Shown here one piece after another: positions 54,362 to 62,684 of a DNA stretch of 64,000 nt (position 1 is its first letter; each line of letters begins with the position of its first letter). A program made the position numbers and the translations under genes. The notes beneath the pieces are model-generated. The model saw only the letters and a list, made by a program, of their open reading frames with translations. It did not search any database and had not been told where the DNA came from. Origin of the DNA: Affinundibacterium seohonense (GTDB taxonomy: Bacteria > Pseudomonadota > Gammaproteobacteria > Burkholderiales > Burkholderiaceae_D); NCBI RefSeq assembly GCF_014284305.1, contig NZ_JACOFW010000010.1, positions 62,001 through 126,000 on the forward strand. The letters run 5' to 3'.

Positions 54362-57300
54362 ATGTTCCAATTCATTATTAACACCAGCTTGCGCCAAAGG
54401 CTGATCGTTCTCGCTGCTTCTCTTCTGTTGATCGTGTACGGTTTGATCAGTATGCGGCAGATGCCCGTCGACGTCTTTCCCGATTTGAATAAACCAACGG
54501 TGACCTTGATGACCGAAGCCGGCGGCATGGCACCGGAAGAAGTCGAGCAGTTGGTCAGCTTTCCTCTAGAGTCAACCATGAACGGGATGCCCGGCGTGAC
54601 GCGCGTACGCTCGGTATCAGGTGTGGGTCTATCGATTATCTACGTTGAGTTCGATTGGGGTACGGATATCTACCGCAATCGTCAGCAGATTGCAGAACGT
54701 CTAAGCCTAGTGCGTGAACAGTTACCTGCTGGAGTCACGCCGCAGATGGGACCGATTTCCTCCATTATGGGCGAGATCTTATTGATCGCATTACCAATTA
54801 GTGTCGATGCCAACACGGCAGCTAGCACCTCGGCAATGCAAGTGCGTGAGTACGCGGATTGGGTGATGCGTCCACGCTTGCTGAATATTCCCGGCGTGGC
54901 GCAAGTGACGCCGATTGGCGGCGAAGTGCGCCAGTATCGGGTTGAAATTAAGCCTGCGCAGTTACAGTCATTGGGCATAGAACTCGACAAGGTGGAAGCC
55001 GCACTAAAAGATTTTGGCGCAAATACGAGCGGTGGTTTCGCCGAAGCCAATGGGCGTGAATATCTGATCCGTCAAATTGGTCGCACCAGTCGCATCGAAG
55101 ACTTGCAAAATGTCGTCGTAGCGATGAAACAAGGGCAGGCGATTTTATTGAAGCAAGTCGCGGATGTCGCGATTGCCCCTGCATTTAAGCGTGGCGATGG
55201 CGGTTACAAAGGCAAGCCAGCCGTGATTCTGTCAGTGCAAAAACAACCGACAGCCGATAGCGTCAAACTCACACGCGAAGTTGAACGTGCGATTGCGGAA
55301 TTGGGTAAGAATTTGCCGCAAGGCGTAGAGCAGCCGCAATTTTTGTTCCGCCAAGCTGACTTTATTAAGAATTCTTTGGATAACGTCAACGACGCCTTAC
55401 GTGATGGCGCCATCATGGTGGCGATCTTATTGTTCTTATTCTTACTGAATATTCGCACCACGATTATTTCTTTGGTGGCGATTCCTTTGTCTTTGTTGGC
55501 GACGATTTTGGTCTTCCGTTATCTGGACTTATCGATTAACACCATGACGCTCGGTGGCTTGGCGATTGCGATTGGTGAGTTAGTCGATGATGCGGTTGTG
55601 GACGTAGAAAACGTTCTGCGTCGCCTCAAAGAAAATAGTTTGTTAGTGCAGCCGATACCAGTTTTGCAGGTGATCTCGCGTGCTTCTGGTGAAGTGCGCA
55701 GCGGCATTGTGTATGCAACCGTGATTGTCGTATTGGTGTTCGTTCCCTTATTCGCTTTGCCTGGTATTGAAGGCAGTTTGTTTACGCCGCTTGGGATTGC
55801 GTACGTGGTCTCGATTCTCGCGAGTATGGCAGTAGCGATGACGGTCACACCCGTCCTTTGTTATTTCTTATTGCCAAAGATGAAGCAACTTGGACATGGT
55901 GATAGCGCGCTGGTGGTTTGGTTGAAGAAGTGGGATACACGACTGTTGAATTGGTCCTTTCAGCATGTGCGTAGCTTATTTGCCGTTGCTGTTGCCGCCG
56001 TGATTTTGGCTGCGGTCGCTGTACCATTTTTCCCACGCGCTTTTCTTCCAGCGTTTAACGAAGGCACACTGACGGTCAATTTGGTACTCAATCCCGGCAC
56101 GTCCTTGGAAGAATCGAATCGGCTAGGCAGCTTGGCAGAGCTATTGATGTTGGCGGTGCCAGAAGTCACACAAGTTGGTCGTCGTACAGGTCGTGCGGAG
56201 TTGGATGAGCATGCCGAAGGTGTACATTACAGCGAGATGGATGTGGATTTGAAAAAGTCTAAGCGTAGTCGTGAAGAGATTATTCACGATATCCGCGAAC
56301 GTCTGAAAGTCTTGCCAGCGAATAGCAATGTTGGACAACCGATTTCTCATCGCCTTGATCACTTACTGTCTGGTGTACGTGCGCAAATCGCCTTGAAAGT
56401 CGTCGGTGATGATCTCGATACTTTGCGCAATATCGCCAATGATTTGCGTGAGCGTCTCGGTCGTGTGCCTGGCATCACTGATTTACAAATCGAAAAGCAA
56501 GTTTTGATTCCGCAGATCAAAATTCATGTGGATTACGAACAAGCTGCGCGTTACGGTATTGCGCCAGGCGTCTTATTGCGCAGCTTGCAGCAGCAAATTG
56601 AAGGCGAAAAAATTACGCAGATTATCGAAGGAAATCGCCGCTTTGATATGTTGTTGCGCTTGCCTGAAAATGGCCGCGATCTGCAAGCCTTGCAACAATT
56701 GCTGATAGAAACGCCACGCGGTCACATACCTTTATCGCAATTGGCAAAGGTCGAAGAAAGTGATGGTCCGAATCAAATCAATCGCGAGAATTCACGCCGT
56801 CGCATCGTACTGTCTGCCAACACGGATGGCCGTGATATGACCCAAGTGATCCAAGATATACGCGAAGAGTTGGCGGCGAAAGCTTTACCGGTTGGTTATT
56901 CGACGTCATTGGAAGGACAATTTCAGGCGCAAGAAAAAGCGTCAAATCTGATCGCCTTGTTGTCTTTGGTGTCTTTGTCTTTGATGTTCTTGGTGCTTTA
57001 TAGTCGGTATCGCTCGATTGCTTTGACCATGATTATTATGGGGAATATTCCATTGGCCTTAGTCGGAGCGGTGATTGCCTTGTGGTTGGCGGGGCAAACT
57101 TTGTCGGTCGCAGCTTTGGTCGGTTTCATCACTTTGGCAGGTATTTCAACGCGTAATGGTATTTTGAAAATTAGCCATTACATTAATTTGTGTGCGTTTG
57201 AAGGTGAAAAATTTGGCAAAGAGATGATTATTCGTGGTTCACTAGAGCGTCTGACGCCTGTCTTGATGACCGCCTTAGTTGCTGCGTTTGCGTTGATGCC

Positions 57301-57493
57301 ATTACTCGTTTCAGCGGATGCGCCAGGTAAAGAAATTTTGCATCCGGTCGCGGTAGTGATTTTTGGTGGACTGATTAGCTCTACCTTGCTCGATACCATC
57401 TTAACGCCATTGATGTTCTGGCGTTGGGGTGAACAGCCTTTGTTGAATTTGCTGGCAGCTAAGCAAAATGATGATCAGCAAGAAGTATTTTAG
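54362..57493 (+). CDS. CusA/CzcA family heavy-metal RND efflux pump (second system)
   Basis: This 1043-residue inner-membrane pump opens with 'LISMRQMPVDVFPDLNKPTVTLMTEAGGMAPEEVEQLVSFPLE', the heavy-metal RND pattern. Helix 4 reads 'LAIAIGELVDDAVVDVENVLRRL', which differs from the first pump (AIGMLVDAA) and from classical CzcA, so the substrates of the two pumps probably differ. The remaining helices and two large periplasmic loops are complete. It follows the adaptor by 12 bp. No channel gene follows, so it would need a channel from elsewhere, for example that encoded at 40304-41569. Confidence 0.94.
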   Translation: MFQFIINTSLRQRLIVLAASLLLIVYGLISMRQMPVDVFPDLNKPTVTLMTEAGGMAPEEVEQLVSFPLESTMNGMPGVTRVRSVSGVGLSIIYVEFDWGTDIYRNRQQIAERLSLVREQLPAGVTPQMGPISSIMGEILLIALPISVDANTAASTSAMQVREYADWVMRPRLLNIPGVAQVTPIGGEVRQYRVEIKPAQLQSLGIELDKVEAALKDFGANTSGGFAEANGREYLIRQIGRTSRIEDLQNVVVAMKQGQAILLKQVADVAIAPAFKRGDGGYKGKPAVILSVQKQPTADSVKLTREVERAIAELGKNLPQGVEQPQFLFRQADFIKNSLDNVNDALRDGAIMVAILLFLFLLNIRTTIISLVAIPLSLLATILVFRYLDLSINTMTLGGLAIAIGELVDDAVVDVENVLRRLKENSLLVQPIPVLQVISRASGEVRSGIVYATVIVVLVFVPLFALPGIEGSLFTPLGIAYVVSILASMAVAMTVTPVLCYFLLPKMKQLGHGDSALVVWLKKWDTRLLNWSFQHVRSLFAVAVAAVILAAVAVPFFPRAFLPAFNEGTLTVNLVLNPGTSLEESNRLGSLAELLMLAVPEVTQVGRRTGRAELDEHAEGVHYSEMDVDLKKSKRSREEIIHDIRERLKVLPANSNVGQPISHRLDHLLSGVRAQIALKVVGDDLDTLRNIANDLRERLGRVPGITDLQIEKQVLIPQIKIHVDYEQAARYGIAPGVLLRSLQQQIEGEKITQIIEGNRRFDMLLRLPENGRDLQALQQLLIETPRGHIPLSQLAKVEESDGPNQINRENSRRRIVLSANTDGRDMTQVIQDIREELAAKALPVGYSTSLEGQFQAQEKASNLIALLSLVSLSLMFLVLYSRYRSIALTMIIMGNIPLALVGAVIALWLAGQTLSVAALVGFITLAGISTRNGILKISHYINLCAFEGEKFGKEMIIRGSLERLTPVLMTALVAAFALMPLLVSADAPGKEILHPVAVVIFGGLISSTLLDTILTPLMFWRWGEQPLLNLLAAKQNDDQQEVF

Positions 57494-57567
57494 TTTTGAA
57501 GAAAGCTGTCAATTTGTAGGATGACGATCTGTCAGCCTAGAACGTATTAGCGTCATCCCTGCGTAGG

Positions 57568-57898
57568 CACACTGCTGTCCGGAATAATATTTGGGATATT
57601 AGGGAAATGCTGATGATGCTTGAGTTGCACGATGACGTTGTTTGAATGGACTTGAAAAAGAACGATAAGTGGTGGCTGTCAAGTTTCCCTCTCCCGCGAG
57701 CGGGAGAGGGCTAGGGTGAGGGTGGTTCAGAAGTTGTATCGTAATTTTTAAGGCGAGGTGGTGAAGAAATCGCTTTTTAAATTCTTAAATATCGTTAATC
57801 GAACCTGAAACTCCCTCATCCCCGCCCCTTCTCCCGCTTGCGGGAGAAGGGAGTATCAAAATAGAACTGTCAATAAAATTATTCCGGACAGCAGTGTG
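57568..57898. mobile_element. 331-bp MITE-like element with 21-bp perfect terminal inverted repeats
   Basis: The ends at 57568-57588 and 57878-57898 are perfect 21-bp inverted repeats starting CACACTGCTGTCCGG. CGTAGG flanks both sides (57562-57567 and 57899-57904). If the ends are instead drawn two bases in on the left, the duplication is CGTAGGCA (8 bp) and the repeat is asymmetric. No transposase frame fits inside, so it is non-autonomous, either a MITE or an internally deleted insertion sequence. The end sequence reminds me of some IS4-group elements, but that is a memory-based guess. Confidence 0.75.
57687..57851. repeat. Inverted pair of CCCTC-type hairpins inside the mobile element
   Basis: CCCTCTCCCGC-GA-GCGGGAGAGGG (57687-57710) and CCCTTCTCCCGC-TT-GCGGGAGAAGGG (57826-57851) are two perfect hairpins. 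Flanking them inward, CTAGGGTGAGGG (57711-57722) and CCCTCATCCCCG (57813-57824) are in inverted orientation. The whole is a composite of two copies of a common extragenic repeat facing each other, about 90 bp apart. Confidence 0.75.
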
Positions 57899-58017
57899 CG
57901 TAGGCAGGGATCCAGTGACTTTAATCTTTTTCGCTGATAAATTCATGTCATCGCGGGAAAGATTAAACTAAACGAGATGAAATTAGCATCACCATATTTT
58001 TTAGAAAAGGAAACATT

Positions 58018-58515
58018 ATGAAACTCTCCAAATTCGTTTTTGCAGCATTAACGGGTATCGCAATCAGCGCGGCCAGCGTCAGCAGTGTGTACGCCCATGA
58101 CGATAAATATTTCGATTCGATCAAATCACCAAACGGTGGCCAAACTCGTATGGCTGGGGTATATCATTTCGAATTGGTGTTGGCACAAGACAGTAAGACA
58201 GCCAAAGAAAATCCAGTGACTGTGTATGTGACTGATCACGGGAATAAAGGGATTGCTACTAAGGGTGCAACTGCGACGTTGACACTGGTACAGGGCGCGA
58301 AAAAAACGACTGTGGAATTAGTACCAGAAGGTGAGAATCGTTTAGTCGGTAAAGCAACGTATGCGTCGACCGCTAATTTGAAAGGTGCTTTGACCGTGAC
58401 GATGGCAGGAAAACCGGCGGAACAAGCACGCTTTACCCCATTTGCTATCGTCAAGAAGTCGAGCGCGAAACCAGCCAATAAAGAAGCGGAGCATGCGCAT
58501 GAGCACAAGCACTAA
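58018..58515 (+). CDS. Secreted His-rich protein, metal-efflux associated
   Basis: This 165-residue protein has a signal peptide (FVFAALTGIAISAASVSSVYA) and a mature part starting HDDKYFDSIKSPNGGQTRMA. The middle is a beta-rich domain ('GVYHFELVLAQDSKTAKENPVTVYVTDHGNKGIATKGATATLTLV'). The tail EAEHAHEHKH is a likely metal-binding segment. I do not know a named family. AAGGAAA precedes the ATG. It overlaps the next gene by 17 bp, and both follow the second RND pump after the repeat-bearing gap. Confidence 0.75.
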   Translation: MKLSKFVFAALTGIAISAASVSSVYAHDDKYFDSIKSPNGGQTRMAGVYHFELVLAQDSKTAKENPVTVYVTDHGNKGIATKGATATLTLVQGAKKTTVELVPEGENRLVGKATYASTANLKGALTVTMAGKPAEQARFTPFAIVKKSSAKPANKEAEHAHEHKH

Positions 58516-58930
58516 ATTCTCAACTAGCTTACTGTCGACCGTCTTGTTGTTTACTTGTATCGCGGTCAGCAATCAAGCTGCTGCCAGTTTGGTCGAGTTA
58601 AAGTGGGACGAGAAAGGTCGTTTTCAACATAAGACAGAGATCAAAGCTGGCGGTATGCTAGAAGTGTGCGGAAAATTAGCAGCCGGTTTGAAAATTGATT
58701 GGCAATACAAAAGCCCGCTGGCCTTGGATTTTAATATTCATTATCATGAAGGTAAAAAAGTGACTTTGCCTGTGAAACACCAGGCGCGTAAAGAAGTCGC
58801 GGAACAATTCGAGACCAAGATCGCGCAGGATTATTGTTGGATGTGGTCTAACAAAAGCAAACAGTCGGCAAGCATTGAGCTGAGCTTGGTACAAGCAGCG
58901 TATAAGTTGTTACCGACTCCGGTGAATTGA
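58499..58930 (+). CDS. Small secreted protein of unknown function
   Basis: This 143-residue protein begins MSTSTKFSTSLLSTVLLFTC with a signal peptide ending near ASA or AAA. The mature part includes 'LVELKWDEKGRFQHKTEIKAGGMLEVCGKLAAGLKIDWQYKSPLALDFNIHYHEGKKVTLPVKHQA' and two Cys (LEVCGKL, DYCWMW). A single-domain beta fold is likely. The ATG at 58499 is chosen because GGAG at 58488-58491 has good spacing to it. It overlaps the His-rich protein gene, so the two are coupled. Function is not recognised. Confidence 0.7.
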   Translation: MSTSTKFSTSLLSTVLLFTCIAVSNQAAASLVELKWDEKGRFQHKTEIKAGGMLEVCGKLAAGLKIDWQYKSPLALDFNIHYHEGKKVTLPVKHQARKEVAEQFETKIAQDYCWMWSNKSKQSASIELSLVQAAYKLLPTPVN

Positions 58931-59108
58931 CATAGTCTTGCGGATGTACGATTTGCGGACAATGCACAATCTGAGCGCTAGATTTGCTATTTTTGATGTC
59001 ACTCATTTTTCATTTCTGGTACCATGCGGCAGTTTTTACTAAGACGATGCCGAAGCCGTAATGCGCAGTCTTTTCTTGTCGGCTTTATTATTGTATCTGT
59101 GAGAAAGT

Positions 59109-61310
59109 ATGTTGAAAAAACTAGTGATAGCACTGGGTTTGTCGTTCTTGATGTCGACAGCGATTGCACAAAGTAATTTGCAAATCCCTCGTGCCCAATC
59201 AGCTCCGCAGTTAAGCGATTTTGTCAGTGGTGTGCCAGCGAATGCTGGGTTAAAAATTCAAGATTTTAAGCAACGCTCGCCTGGTGATGGCACACCTGCT
59301 TCGCAAGAGACTAGCGCTTATTTGTCGTATGACGACACGCATTTCTATGCAGTATTTGTGGCGAAAGACGATCCTGCCTTGATCCGTGCGCGCATCGCGA
59401 AACGAGAAGATTTTGTTGGCGACGATTTTGTTATTTTGGAGCTAGATACCTTTCATGATAAACGTAGGTCGTTCACATTTTTTGTGAATCCCCATGGCGT
59501 TCAATTAGATTCTAAGCGCACGGAAGGATTTGATCCTGATGATAATTTTGATACACAATGGGAGTCCGAAGGGCAGTTAACGGCAGATGGTTATGTGACG
59601 CGTTTAGCCATCCCTTTAAAAAGTCTGCGCTTTAAAAATGCTGATGTACAAACTTGGGGCGTGGCGGTTGGACGTGTGATTGCGCGTTTGAATGAAGAGT
59701 CTTTTTGGCCGCATATTACCAAGCAAATGGCTGGCATTGTGCCGCAATTTGCCACGATGACGATCCCTGAAAAACTCAGTGCTGGACGTAACGCCCAATT
59801 GAATCCATTCGTGTATATCGGCAATTCACGAGCACTCAATACGGACGACGCTGGCAAACCCTTGTGGCAGCAGGACAGTAAAGTGCAATTCGGTCTCGAT
59901 GCAAAATGGGTGCTTGGTGATGCAAGTGCAATCGACTTGACGATTAAACCTGACTTTAGCGAAGTGGAGTCAGATGAGCCGCAGATTGTGATTGATAAGC
60001 GGTACGAGGTTTTGTTTCCAGAGAAACGACCATTTTTCTTAGAAAATGCGAGTTTTTTTCAGACGCCAAATTCTTTGTTTTTTTCTCGACGTATCAGCCA
60101 ACCACAAGCAGGTATGCGACTGACGGGGCGCAGTGGTTCTTGGGCGTATGGTGGTCTACTGATTGATGATCAGGCGGCAAGCGAAGACATTGATGCAACA
60201 GCGCATATTGCGATGGCAAGAGTGCAAAATGATGTGAATCATGATGTCAGTCTCGGTGGCTTAGTGACTGACCGCCGCTTGGCAGACACACGTGATAGTG
60301 TTGCCGGTATAGATGGACGCTATCAGCTGGATGAAAACTGGATTTTTCAAATGCAGCTCGCTCGTAGTCAAACTCAGCGTGGTGAGATATCAGAACGCGG
60401 CCATTTGAATTTTCTTGAAGCGAAACATCATGGCAAACATCTGGAATTATTGCTCAAGTATCTGGATATCTCTCAACACTTTGCAGATAGTCTGGCGTTC
60501 TTGCCGCGTACTGACGTTAAACAATTGAAGCAGGAAGCGAAATACCTGTGGCATGTGGAAGACCATGATCACTTGCAAAAATTAGGTGCGGTCCTCAATA
60601 CCGACGTGGCGCGTAATCAACAGAATCAATTGCAAGACTGGACGATCAACTTGGGTATGCTGGCGGAGGCGAGTCGGGATTCGTGGTTGGAAGTGTTCAC
60701 CCGACAGGCTTTTGAAAAATATGAAAGGCGTGAATATCGTAAGCAAGGTTGGCTAGTCAATGCAGGCAGTAGTTGGTTTGACTGGCTCAGTGCGATGACT
60801 GAGTTTGGCATCATGGATAGTATTAACTATACGCCCGCCCAAGGTCTGCCTTCCTTTATGGGGCGCGGTCGCAGTGTGGATCTGACGCTCACTTTCAAAC
60901 CTCATCCGCGGTGGCGACTGGAAGAGAAATTACTTTGGAATGATTTACAGACGACTCACCAGACTTCTGGTGTGCCGACGGACAGCCGCAGCGTGTATCG
61001 TAATGTGATGTGGCGTACGAAGCTCAGTTATCAACACAATCGATTTTTGGGTGTCCGGGTGATTGCTGATTATCACCAGCTCGCCAGTAACCCACGCTTG
61101 AGTGCTTTGCCCTCAGGCAAGCAGTTGAACACCGATCTGCAAATCAGCTATATGTTATCTCCTGGAACCAGTGTGATTGCGGGTTACGGTAATCGTCAAG
61201 AAAATTTGGCTTTGATTGGCAATCCCCAGCATTTGCAGAGAACTGAGGATTTGTCTCTGCGAACCGGGCGTCGTGCTTTCGTTAAACTAAATTATTTGTA
61301 CCAGCTCTAG
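59109..61310 (+). CDS. DUF5916-like outer-membrane protein with CBM9-like N-terminus
   Basis: This 733-residue protein has a signal peptide (LVIALGLSFLMSTAIA). Residues about 40-220 form a carbohydrate-binding-9/DOMON-like domain ('TSAYLSYDDTHFYAVFVAKDDPALIRARIAKREDFVGDDFVILELDTFHDKRRSFTFFVNPHGVQLD'). The rest fits DUF5916: 'DFSEVESDEPQIVIDKRYEVLFPEKRPFFLENASFFQTPNSLFFSRRIS' is its hallmark, and the C-terminal part looks like a beta barrel ending 'RAFVKLNYLYQL'. Substrate and role are unknown. Confidence 0.88.
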   Translation: MLKKLVIALGLSFLMSTAIAQSNLQIPRAQSAPQLSDFVSGVPANAGLKIQDFKQRSPGDGTPASQETSAYLSYDDTHFYAVFVAKDDPALIRARIAKREDFVGDDFVILELDTFHDKRRSFTFFVNPHGVQLDSKRTEGFDPDDNFDTQWESEGQLTADGYVTRLAIPLKSLRFKNADVQTWGVAVGRVIARLNEESFWPHITKQMAGIVPQFATMTIPEKLSAGRNAQLNPFVYIGNSRALNTDDAGKPLWQQDSKVQFGLDAKWVLGDASAIDLTIKPDFSEVESDEPQIVIDKRYEVLFPEKRPFFLENASFFQTPNSLFFSRRISQPQAGMRLTGRSGSWAYGGLLIDDQAASEDIDATAHIAMARVQNDVNHDVSLGGLVTDRRLADTRDSVAGIDGRYQLDENWIFQMQLARSQTQRGEISERGHLNFLEAKHHGKHLELLLKYLDISQHFADSLAFLPRTDVKQLKQEAKYLWHVEDHDHLQKLGAVLNTDVARNQQNQLQDWTINLGMLAEASRDSWLEVFTRQAFEKYERREYRKQGWLVNAGSSWFDWLSAMTEFGIMDSINYTPAQGLPSFMGRGRSVDLTLTFKPHPRWRLEEKLLWNDLQTTHQTSGVPTDSRSVYRNVMWRTKLSYQHNRFLGVRVIADYHQLASNPRLSALPSGKQLNTDLQISYMLSPGTSVIAGYGNRQENLALIGNPQHLQRTEDLSLRTGRRAFVKLNYLYQL

Positions 61311-61316
61311 TGTGAC

Positions 61317-61350
61317 ATGCAGCATGCCGCCAAAACTAGGTATGCTGCAT
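61317..61350. terminator. Hairpin between convergent genes
   Basis: ATGCAGCAT (61317-61325) pairs perfectly with ATGCTGCAT (61342-61350) around a 16-base loop. It lies between the rightward DUF5916 gene and the end of the leftward acetyltransferase gene. There is no long T tail. Confidence 0.5.
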
Positions 61351-61353
61351 CGT

Positions 61354-61821
61354 TTAAGTATTTGCTTGTACTGCTAATAGCATATCGATGTGCGGGATAT
61401 CATCTTCCAGATATTCATCGGATACCGTGACAAAGCCGAACGATTGGTAAAACTTCTCCAAATACGCTTGTGCCGCGATTCGAATCGCTGACTCTGGATA
61501 AGCGTTTTGGCAGGCTGCAATACCATGTTGTAGCAATTGTTTGCCTAAACCAGCACCACGGCCTATTTGTGTGGTGATGACACGGCCTAGAGACGCTTCG
61601 TTAAATTTCAGACCAGGTGGAACGATGCGTAAATACGCGGCGACTTCTTGCTGCTCGGTCCAGGCGATGAGATGTAAGCAGCTTTGATCTACATTATCCA
61701 TATCCAGATAGGGGCAGTTTTGCTCCACCACAAAGACCGCGGAGCGTGCTTGCAAGATGGCATAAAGCTGAATCGCGTTCAGCTTGGAAAATTGGCAGCA
61801 TTGCCAGTGAATTGTTTGCAT
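61354..61821 (-). CDS. ElaA-like GNAT family N-acetyltransferase
   Basis: This 155-residue GNAT protein is of the ElaA type. 'LQARSAVFVVEQNCPYLDMDNVDQ' near the N-terminus is the family opening, and 'LGRVITTQIGRGAGLGKQLLQHGI' supplies the acetyl-CoA loop. 'IRIAAQAYLEKFYQSFGFVTVSDEYLEDDIPHIDML' closes the fold. The substrate is unknown. It stands alone between convergent neighbours. Confidence 0.93.
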   Translation of the reverse strand: MQTIHWQCCQFSKLNAIQLYAILQARSAVFVVEQNCPYLDMDNVDQSCLHLIAWTEQQEVAAYLRIVPPGLKFNEASLGRVITTQIGRGAGLGKQLLQHGIAACQNAYPESAIRIAAQAYLEKFYQSFGFVTVSDEYLEDDIPHIDMLLAVQANT

Positions 61822-61864
61822 GATTTACTCGTTGAATGTTGTTCGCTCAATGTCAGCCCGCATT

Positions 61865-62668
61865 TTACATTTGCTTGAATAAATGGGCGTAGACCCGGCT
61901 TACTTGCAATTTTTGTTGACTACCTTTGACATGTGCCGTCAATTTACCCATTTCATCTCGGGTAGCGTGTTGCAGATAGCGGCTGTTGATGATATAGCTA
62001 CGATGAATTTGCCAAAAAATCTGGGGATCAAGTTGCGGCATTAATTCACGTAAGCTCATGCGGATCAGACATGCTTGATCGGCAGTCACCACATTAATGT
62101 ATTTGTCAGTGGCTTCGAAGAACAAGACCTCGTCAACGGGGATCATCCGAATTTGATTGCCGACTGCCGCCCGTATCATGCTGAGACGCTCTGTACCAGT
62201 TTGCGTGTTACCCATCAAGGCAGGTGCTAGCTTGCCGATTTGCGCGAGCATACGCTCTAATTCACTAGGAACTTGGGCTTGATCGCTCAGTTTGCTTTGT
62301 AGTCTTTGTACGGTTTTCGCGATGCGGACATCACTGATGGGTTTGAGTACATAGTCACAGGCTTCGTGCTCAAATGCTTGGATCGCAAATTCGTCATAGG
62401 CAGTGACAAAGACGATCAGAGGAAAAGCCTTATCGCCAGGCCATTCTTCGGCTAATTCTTCGGCCACTTCTAGTCCCGTTTTACCCGGCATTTTGATATC
62501 GAGAAAAATCACTTCTGGGAATAATTTTAGCGCTTGATTGACTGCCTCGACACCGTTCTCGGCAATGCCACAAAGTTCTAATTCCGGCCACAGGCGTTCT
62601 AATGTTTTTTGCAAAGTGAGGGCGAGAATGTGTTCATCTTCAGCGATGAGTGCGCGTACAGTTTTCAT
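61865..62668 (-). CDS. LytTR-family response regulator
   Basis: This protein of about 267 residues has a receiver domain ('TVRALIAEDEHILAL', Asp in 'PEVIFLDIKMPGKTGLEV', 'PLIVFVTAYDEFAIQAFEHEACDYVLKPIS') and a C-terminal LytTR DNA-binding domain ('RMIPVDEVLFFEATDKYINVV', 'LDPQIFWQIHRSYIINSRYLQ'). The ATG at 62668 is preferred to a TTG at 62683. It is preceded by its sensor kinase gene on the same strand. Confidence 0.93.
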   Translation of the reverse strand: MKTVRALIAEDEHILALTLQKTLERLWPELELCGIAENGVEAVNQALKLFPEVIFLDIKMPGKTGLEVAEELAEEWPGDKAFPLIVFVTAYDEFAIQAFEHEACDYVLKPISDVRIAKTVQRLQSKLSDQAQVPSELERMLAQIGKLAPALMGNTQTGTERLSMIRAAVGNQIRMIPVDEVLFFEATDKYINVVTADQACLIRMSLRELMPQLDPQIFWQIHRSYIINSRYLQHATRDEMGKLTAHVKGSQQKLQVSRVYAHLFKQM

Positions 62669-62684
62669 GGTTGCTCTAATCAAT

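Larger units (their letters stand above)
57551..57943. repeat. REP-like repeat interrupted by an insertion
   Basis: The sequence before the insertion (CGTCATCCCTGCGTAGG, 57551-57567) and after it (CGTAGGCAGGGATCCAGTG, from 57899) joins into a copy of the repeat at 26014-26090, sharing the CTTTA and CGCTG landmarks that follow. The right half is diverged after about 57930. CGTAGG occurs on both sides of the insertion and is the likely target duplication. Confidence 0.75.

Noticed and set aside
57568-57898. Possible CRISPR or gene inside the repeat-rich gap after the second pump
   Set aside because: The repeats are inverted, not regularly spaced direct repeats, and no coding frame of meaningful length is present.
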